Of a stretch of DNA of 9,218 nt, positions 5,516 to 9,218 are shown piece by piece (within the stretch, counting starts at the first letter, position 1; every line of letters starts with the position of its first letter). Under the pieces are notes generated by a model, which searched no databases, was not told where the DNA came from, and was given only the letters and a program-made list of their open reading frames with translations. A program made the translations under genes and the position numbers. The stretch comes from Rikenella sp. (lineage in GTDB: Bacteria > Bacteroidota > Bacteroidia > Bacteroidales > Rikenellaceae), in contig JAIDFC010000078.1 in NCBI GenBank assembly GCA_029054535.1, positions 1 to 9,218 of the forward strand. Direction: 5' to 3'.

Positions 5516-6730
5516 CTACTCCTCTCCCGCCGGGTAATTTTTGGCCAACCCGCCCTCCGCCGTCTCCTTGTAGAGGCTCGGCAGGTCGTGGCCCGTCTGG
5601 CGCATCACCTCCACCACCCGGTCGAAACTCACCCGATGCCTGCCATCCGAGTAGGTCGCGTAGATGTTCGAGTCCAACGCACGCGCCGCCGCATAGGCGT
5701 TCCGCTCGATACACGGAATCTGGACCAAGCCGCAGATCGGATCGCACGTCAGCCCCAAGTGATGCTCCAGCCCCATCTCGGCCGCATACTCGACCTGCGC
5801 CGGCGTCCCGCCGAAGAGCTGACACGCCGCTGCAGCCGCCATAGCGCACGCCACCCCGACCTCGCCCTGACACCCCACCTCTGCACCCGACACCGAAGCG
5901 TTGTGCTTGACCACGTTCCCGAACAGTCCCGCCGTCGCCAACGCCCTCAGGAGCTTCGTCCGCGCGAAATCGCGCGTCTGTTGCAAGTGGTAGAGCACCG
6001 CCGGCAACACCCCCGACGAACCGCACGTAGGCGCCGTAACGATCTCGCCGCCGGCCGCATTCTCCTCCGAAGTGGCCAACGCATAGGCGTAGACCAATCC
6101 CCTGCTCCGCATCGACTCCGAATAGCCCTTGGCCCGAATATAGTAGTCCGAAGCCTTCCGCCGCACGCCGAGTCCGCCGGGCAACACCCCCTCGGCCTCC
6201 AACCCGCGCCGGATCCCGCTCTGCATCACCTCCCACACCCGGTCGAGATACTCCCAGATCCCAGCCCCCTCGCACTGCTCGACGTACTCCCAATACGAAC
6301 ACCCCGTCCTCTCGCACCAAGCCTGAATCTCGGCAATCGTATTCATTCCGTAAACCCTCCGAGGAGGTTTCTCGCCGGTCGTCTCGTCGGCCAACGAACC
6401 GCCGCCGATACTATAAATGCGCCAACGCTCCCGAGGCTCCGACGCCGTCCCGTAATAACTCTCGAACTCCATCCCGTTCGGATGGAACGGCAAAAACATC
6501 TCCGAACGCCAATGAATCACGGTCGGAGCCTCCGGCTCCAGAATATCCAAAATCGCCCGGTCGGTCAAGTGGCCCCGACCCGTCGCCGCCAAACTCCCGA
6601 ACAACGTTACTTCATACCTCCCAGCACCGGGATTGCGTTCCAAAAACTCCTGAGCCGCGCGACGCGGACCCATCGTATGACTGCTCGACGGACCGTGCCC
6701 GATCCGATAAATACCCTTGATCGACTCCAT
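5516..6730 (-). CDS. sdaA: L-serine ammonia-lyase, iron-sulfur dependent, single chain
   Basis: The 404-residue protein is a fused beta-alpha L-serine dehydratase, which converts L-serine to pyruvate and ammonia in the cytoplasm. The N-terminal beta domain begins at once with IGHGPSSSHTMGP (10-22), and also carries GSLAATGRGH and the FHPNGM segment. The C-terminal catalytic domain has TAPTCGSSGVLPA, GCQGEVGVACA and LTCDPICGLVQIPC. Cys287, Cys329 and Cys340 have the spacing of the three cluster-binding cysteines known in the Legionella enzyme. The C-terminus (KNYPAGEE) has no cysteine, whereas the Legionella enzyme uses its terminal Cys as fourth ligand. The ATG at 6730 is chosen over a start at 6757 because the family begins at MESIKGIYRIG and the upstream start overlaps the promoter. 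It stands alone, with a 95-base gap to ftsE. Confidence 0.94.
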   Translation of the reverse strand: MESIKGIYRIGHGPSSSHTMGPRRAAQEFLERNPGAGRYEVTLFGSLAATGRGHLTDRAILDILEPEAPTVIHWRSEMFLPFHPNGMEFESYYGTASEPRERWRIYSIGGGSLADETTGEKPPRRVYGMNTIAEIQAWCERTGCSYWEYVEQCEGAGIWEYLDRVWEVMQSGIRRGLEAEGVLPGGLGVRRKASDYYIRAKGYSESMRSRGLVYAYALATSEENAAGGEIVTAPTCGSSGVLPAVLYHLQQTRDFARTKLLRALATAGLFGNVVKHNASVSGAEVGCQGEVGVACAMAAAAACQLFGGTPAQVEYAAEMGLEHHLGLTCDPICGLVQIPCIERNAYAAARALDSNIYATYSDGRHRVSFDRVVEVMRQTGHDLPSLYKETAEGGLAKNYPAGEE

Positions 6731-6754
6731 AACGCTTCTTCTTGCTTCGTCTCT

Positions 6755-6762
6755 CAAAGATA
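6755..6762 (-). promoter_or_regulatory. -7 element for the serine dehydratase gene
   Basis: TATCTTTG on the minus strand fits TAnnTTTG and lies about 25 bases before the ATG at 6730. No TTTG is found at the expected -33 distance; the region there is A-rich. Confidence 0.5.
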
Positions 6763-6812
6763 CTACTTTTTATTTTGTCATACTTTTTCTTCATTGGCGA
6801 CGGGAGGGTACT

Positions 6813-7077
6813 GTTCTTTCTGTGAACAGAAAGAACCAAAGAAACTTTCGGGAATGCTAACGCATTCCATGGGCTGCCGTAGTCAAGAGCCTTGGGTCCT
6901 TTGTTTTAGGTGGGGACGTTCGGCGTGGGCGCGCTGAGGTAATTCACGCATTACGCGCCTCGCCGAAAGCCCCACCCACACCGTGGGCCAGAGCATGAGA
7001 TTGCGGAGCCTAAGGCATAGCGTAGCTGTTGGAAGTCTTTTGGGTACCTTTTCTTCAGAAAAGGTACGGTACCGTAC
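6813..7077. repeat. Large nested palindromic intergenic element (MITE/REP-like)
   Basis: About 265 non-coding bases fold back on themselves. Left end: GTTCTTTCTGT-GA-ACAGAAAGAAC (6813-6836). Right end: GTACCTTTTCT-TC-AGAAAAGGTAC (7044-7067). Both are perfect 11-bp stems with two-base loops, and the reverse of the right end resembles the left end over some 50 bases. Next to the left end is a 7-bp hairpin, GGAATGC/GCATTCC (6851-6868). The centre is a long interrupted stem: GGTGGGG (6909-6915) with CCCCACC (6970-6976), TTCGGCG (6919-6925) with CGCCGAA (6961-6967), and GGCGCG (6928-6933) with CGCGCC (6954-6959). A 14-bp palindrome GTACGGTACCGTAC (7064-7077) closes it. Open frames across it look spurious. 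It is likely a dispersed fold-back repeat or a structured RNA; no transposase is present. Confidence 0.7.
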
Positions 7078-7102
7078 AGTAGCCAATAACAAGGAAAAAA
7101 TA

Positions 7103-7132
7103 TTGATGAAATAAAAAAGGTGTATATCTTTG
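7103..7132 (+). promoter_or_regulatory. Promoter of the riboswitch-btuG transcript
   Basis: TTG (7103-7105), exactly 19 bases, then TATCTTTG (7125-7132) is an excellent match to the Bacteroidales primary promoter. Transcription would start near 7138, right at the beginning of the riboswitch. Confidence 0.82.
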
Positions 7133-7135
7133 CAG

Positions 7136-7410
7136 TCGGCAACGGTTCGCCGCGAGGCGTCGATATTCGAGAGACGACGCAGGCGATGAAAAGGGAATCG
7201 GGTGGAAATCCCGAGCAGTCCCGCTGCTGTGAGCCTCATCCGGCCTCTGTCTTCGACCAGAGGGACGGATCGCGGGCGCAGGACACTCTCAACACACAGC
7301 CACTGTTCACACCGAACGGGAAGGCGACGTCCAGCGCGCTCCGAGGCGAGTCAGAAGACCTGCCGTGCCATTATGTATGTTATCCGCCTCCGGGATTTGA
7401 GGCGGATAAC
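7136..7410 (+). ncRNA. Cobalamin riboswitch with P13 kissing-loop hairpin
   Basis: The conserved core of the cobalamin riboswitch is visible: AAGGGAATCGGGTGGAAATCC (7191-7211), GCAGTCCCGCTGCTGTGA (7215-7232), GCCACTG (7299-7305), GGGAAGGCG (7318-7326) and the B12 box GAGTCAGAAGACCTGCC (7348-7364). The 5' GGCA near 7138 can close on TGCC near 7361. Downstream, GTTATCCGCCTC (7379-7390) pairs perfectly with GAGGCGGATAAC (7399-7410); its loop begins CGGGA (7391-7395), which is fully complementary to the TCCCG loop (7219-7223) inside GCAG-TCCCG-CTGC. This is the L5-L13 kissing interaction of cobalamin riboswitches. B12 binding should repress the downstream btuG-like gene. Confidence 0.95.
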
Positions 7411-7550
7411 GACCTACCGAAAAATACGACTCACAAACACCGGCCTGCACGGCCTCTGCTTGAGCTGCGTTTCGTCGTCCGTTCGACGAAACACGGTACT
7501 CGATGCGGTTTTGTTTTGTATCGAACCAAATCAAAAAATAACGAAAAACG
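7411..7550 (+). other. Long leader between riboswitch and btuG-like start
   Basis: The 140 bases between the P13 hairpin and the ATG hold a further perfect 9-bp hairpin, GTTTCGTCG/CGACGAAAC (7469-7477 with 7484-7492, loop TCCGTT), and a GGTTTTGTTTTG run about 22 bases later. A GGCC-TGCAC-GGCC hairpin lies near 7442-7454. No convincing upstream peptide gene was seen. It may hold a conditional terminator or only a structured translation leader. Confidence 0.45.
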
Positions 7551-8636
7551 ATGAAAATGAGAATCAATTTGTGGTTGGCCGCTGCGGCCTCCGTTCTTCT
7601 TTGGGGGTGTAAAGACAACGGCGGAGGGGCGATCATCCCGGTGGTCAAGACCCACGGTTACTGGATCCTGGGCGAGGGCTCGTTCGGATCCGAAAACTCG
7701 ACCCTCTATTACTGCGATCTGGCGACTCGGACGGTTTCGGACCGCTTTACGGAAGCCAACCCCGGCGAAAAAGTCGGCAATACGGCCAACGACATGAAAA
7801 TCTACGGTTCTAAACTTTACATCGCGGTCGACGCGAGCAACCAGGTGCTGGTGGTAGATGCCGCGTCGGGTCGGATCGCCGAACGGATCGACATGGGACA
7901 GGCCGACGGGATGGATCGCGAGCCGCGCGCCGTAGCCTGTGCGGCAGGGAAAGTGTTCGTATCGCTCTACAGCGGCGAGGTGGCGCGGATCGACACCACG
8001 ACTTTTGCGGTGGACTATACGCCGTACGACGGCTCGTTCAAGTACAGCGAAAGGATCGTGGCTTCCAAGGAGGAGAAATTGGTGGTAGCCAATAGCGGCT
8101 GGGGTTCCGGCAATACGGTTACCGTGATCGACATCCCGACCTTTACGAAAGTCGACGAGATAACCGTGCCGACCAACCCTTACTGGCTGGCCGCGACCAG
8201 CGACGGGACGGTTTACCTGGCCACTTGGACGGATTATGCGACCGGCGCACCGGCCGCTCTGCACAAACTGGATCTGACGGCCAAGAGCTACGAGACGATT
8301 CCGAACGTCGAAGTGCAGCGGATCGCCATCCACGGCGGAACGCTCTACGGGGTCAACACGGGTTACGATCCGACGACCTACACTCCGAGCTGTTCGTTGG
8401 TGAAAGTCGACCTGGCGACCCGGGCCGTGGAAACGATGATCGAGAAGCAGGAGGGTTCGTTCAACGGCGTGAATGTCAATCCGATCAACGGTTATCTCTA
8501 TGTGATGAACGTCGCGACGGACTACATCACGAGCACCATCCTGCCGTTCGACGAAAACGGCAAGGCCCTCCCGACGATCGCCGGGGTCGGCAACGCGGCC
8601 AATACGGCAGCTTTCGTGAATACAACGATAAAATAA
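7551..8636 (+). CDS. btuG: BtuG-like cobalamin-binding surface lipoprotein (DUF5074 propeller)
   Basis: This is a 361-residue lipoprotein. The signal peptide ends LLWGC with the lipidated Cys20, followed by KDNGGG, an acidic/Lys start resembling the Bacteroidota export signal for surface display. The mature part is a beta-propeller of the YncE/DUF5074 kind with repeated blade phrases such as NTANDMKIYGSKLYIAVD, NQVLVVDAASGRI, NTVTVIDIPTFTKV and NPYWLAATSDGTVYLATW. BtuG of Bacteroides thetaiotaomicron, a DUF5074 propeller, captures cobalamin at the cell surface with very high affinity and hands it to the BtuB transporter. The strong cobalamin riboswitch upstream supports the same role here. 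The first ATG (7551) is taken; a second Met lies two codons on. Unusually the transcript ends at a terminator about 70 bases later and no btuB follows. A generic propeller lipoprotein is the alternative. Confidence 0.85.
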   Translation: MKMRINLWLAAAASVLLWGCKDNGGGAIIPVVKTHGYWILGEGSFGSENSTLYYCDLATRTVSDRFTEANPGEKVGNTANDMKIYGSKLYIAVDASNQVLVVDAASGRIAERIDMGQADGMDREPRAVACAAGKVFVSLYSGEVARIDTTTFAVDYTPYDGSFKYSERIVASKEEKLVVANSGWGSGNTVTVIDIPTFTKVDEITVPTNPYWLAATSDGTVYLATWTDYATGAPAALHKLDLTAKSYETIPNVEVQRIAIHGGTLYGVNTGYDPTTYTPSCSLVKVDLATRAVETMIEKQEGSFNGVNVNPINGYLYVMNVATDYITSTILPFDENGKALPTIAGVGNAANTAAFVNTTIK

Positions 8637-8668
8637 AAACTTTCCGAGTGTAAGGTTTTTATTCGTGG

Positions 8669-8698
8669 GCGTTGCCTCCTCCGCAAGCGAGGCGACGC
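8669..8698 (+). other. Hairpin between btuG and its terminator
   Basis: GCGTTGCCTC pairs with GAGGCGACGC in RNA (10 bp with one G-U pair) around a ten-base loop. It has no T-run of its own and lies 4 bases before the terminator stem. It may stabilise the 3' end of the mRNA. Confidence 0.5.
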
Positions 8699-8702
8699 AT
8701 CG

Positions 8703-8737
8703 GGCACGGGGATGGTGGTTCTCCCCGTGCCTTTTTT
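8703..8737 (+). terminator. Strong intrinsic terminator of btuG
   Basis: A perfect 9-bp GC-rich stem, GGCACGGGG/CCCCGTGCC (8703-8711 with 8723-8731), is followed by TTTTTT. It ends the riboswitch-controlled transcript after a single gene. Confidence 0.92.
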
Positions 8738-8753
8738 ATACCTTCTTTGCAAA

Positions 8754-8799
8754 CCGGAGGGTACCGTACTTTCCGAAAAAAAGAGAACAGTTTCGTACG
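8754..8799. repeat. Partial copy of the palindromic element's end
   Basis: CGGAGGGTACCGTACTTTC here resembles CGGGAGGGTACTGTTCTTTC at the left end of the element near 6800, and also the reversed right end (GTACGGTACCGTACCTTTTC). ACCGTAC (8762-8768) can pair with GTACGGT (8793-8799) across a purine-rich loop. It lies downstream of the minus-strand DUF2148 gene and may act as its 3' structure. The rest of the large palindrome is missing. Confidence 0.45.
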
Positions 8800-8811
8800 G
8801 TTATCAAAAAG

Positions 8812-9218
8812 TCAAAGCGGTTTACGGTCGAAGAACGGATTTTTAGCCGTCGCGCTGAGCGGAATGGCCAGCACGGCCCGACAGCCCGGCAAAAGATCCA
8901 TCGCCAGAGCCGCCACTCCAGCCGAATACAAGACCCGACAATCCGTCCGATGGTCGGCAGCCACCGAGACCGCCGAACCGACCGCTATACCGAGGTCGTT
9001 GGTGTTAAAAGCACACGGAGCCAGCGGTACCTGGAGTGCCTTCTGCTCGCAGGTCGGGAAACCGCACCAACCGCAATTGAGCCCTAGCGTTTCGTATCGG
9101 CTCCCGATCAGGACCACGACTCCGGCCTGACGGATATTCTCGGCATCGCGGAGGAAAAATCCCCGTCCCGACTCTTCACCCATCTGTTGTAGTTTGTCAG
9201 CCAGCCGCAATCGGTCCT
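8812..9218 (-). CDS. DUF2148 ferredoxin-domain protein, 5' end cut by window edge
   Basis: The C-terminal 134 residues are present; the N-terminus lies beyond the right edge. The frame is open to the last base, and the TTG at 9210 is an unlikely start because the family runs to about 180 residues with conserved sequence upstream. The cluster-binding motif LNCGWCGFPTC (C-x2-C-x4-C) and the following APCAFNTNDLGIAVGSAVSVAADHRTD and GIPLSATAKNPFFDRK-like tail (here AIPLSATAKNPFFDRKPL) are hallmarks of DUF2148. This is a predicted iron-sulfur protein of unknown role, common in anaerobes. FFLRDAENIRQAGVVVLIGSRY also matches the family. It converges on btuG; the 3' side has a fold-back repeat. Confidence 0.9.
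   Translation of the reverse strand, partial: DRLRLADKLQQMGEESGRGFFLRDAENIRQAGVVVLIGSRYETLGLNCGWCGFPTCEQKALQVPLAPCAFNTNDLGIAVGSAVSVAADHRTDCRVLYSAGVAALAMDLLPGCRAVLAIPLSATAKNPFFDRKPL

Noticed and set aside
5588..6937. A 449-codon plus-strand open frame opposite the serine dehydratase gene
   Set aside because: It is the antisense shadow of a GC-rich gene: Arg/Pro/His-rich with no domain, while the minus strand encodes a complete, motif-perfect enzyme.
6883..7239. Small open frames inside the palindromic element and riboswitch
   Set aside because: They overlap extensive self-complementary DNA and the riboswitch core, have no ribosome sites and no recognisable domains.
7374..7612. ATG-led frame beginning just after the B12 box and overlapping btuG
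   Set aside because: It reads through the P13 hairpin and into btuG in another frame, with basic, low-similarity product; not supported as a leader peptide.
9201..9210. TTG at 9210 as the start of the DUF2148 gene
   Set aside because: The frame stays open to the window edge and the family is longer at the N-terminus, so the gene is cut by the window rather than starting here.

Overview
The window looks like a chromosomal segment from a GC-rich member of the Bacteroidales, most like Alistipes/Rikenellaceae. The reasons are: Bacteroidota-type promoters (TTG or TTTG, about 19 bases, then TAnnTTTG) before several genes; families typical of the phylum (DUF4491, DUF2461, a BtuG-like DUF5074 propeller, a Bacteroidota-style FtsE, FISUMP-type C-terminal domains); and weak Shine-Dalgarno signals. 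The genus is an impression from composition and gene content, not a proof.

Layout. Positions 51-906 hold four tandem, start-less copies of one protein C-terminus, all reading on the minus strand. They share fixed ends and have a hypervariable interior. Positions 924-1954 are a two-gene minus-strand operon (DUF4491 membrane protein, then DUF2461). Positions 1955-2347 are a gene-poor gap. Positions 2348-3730 are an M20 dipeptidase (minus), divergent from a rubrerythrin-like, probably membrane-anchored protein at 3976-4620 (plus). Both have recognisable promoters in the 245-base gap between them. Next come an FtsE-type ATPase (4722-5420) and an iron-sulfur L-serine dehydratase (5516-6730), both minus. 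Positions 6813-7077 are a large, nested palindromic non-coding element. A cobalamin riboswitch with a visible kissing-loop partner (about 7136-7410) leads into a BtuG-like B12-binding surface lipoprotein (7551-8636), which ends at a strong terminator. The right edge cuts a minus-strand DUF2148 ferredoxin-domain gene.

How the genes relate. Most are independent housekeeping units: peptide and serine catabolism, oxidative-stress iron protein, division ATPase. The riboswitch-btuG unit is a self-contained, B12-repressed scavenging gene and, unusually, is not followed here by btuB.

The best candidate for something undescribed is the cassette array at the left edge. Copies A and C differ in 17 of 61 codons, and 14 of those 17 keep the third base. 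That is the pattern expected of adenine-directed diversification of AAC/AAT codons by a diversity-generating retroelement, or of a silent-cassette store for such a variable tip. No reverse transcriptase, template repeat or full-length recipient gene is in the window, so the mechanism is inferred.
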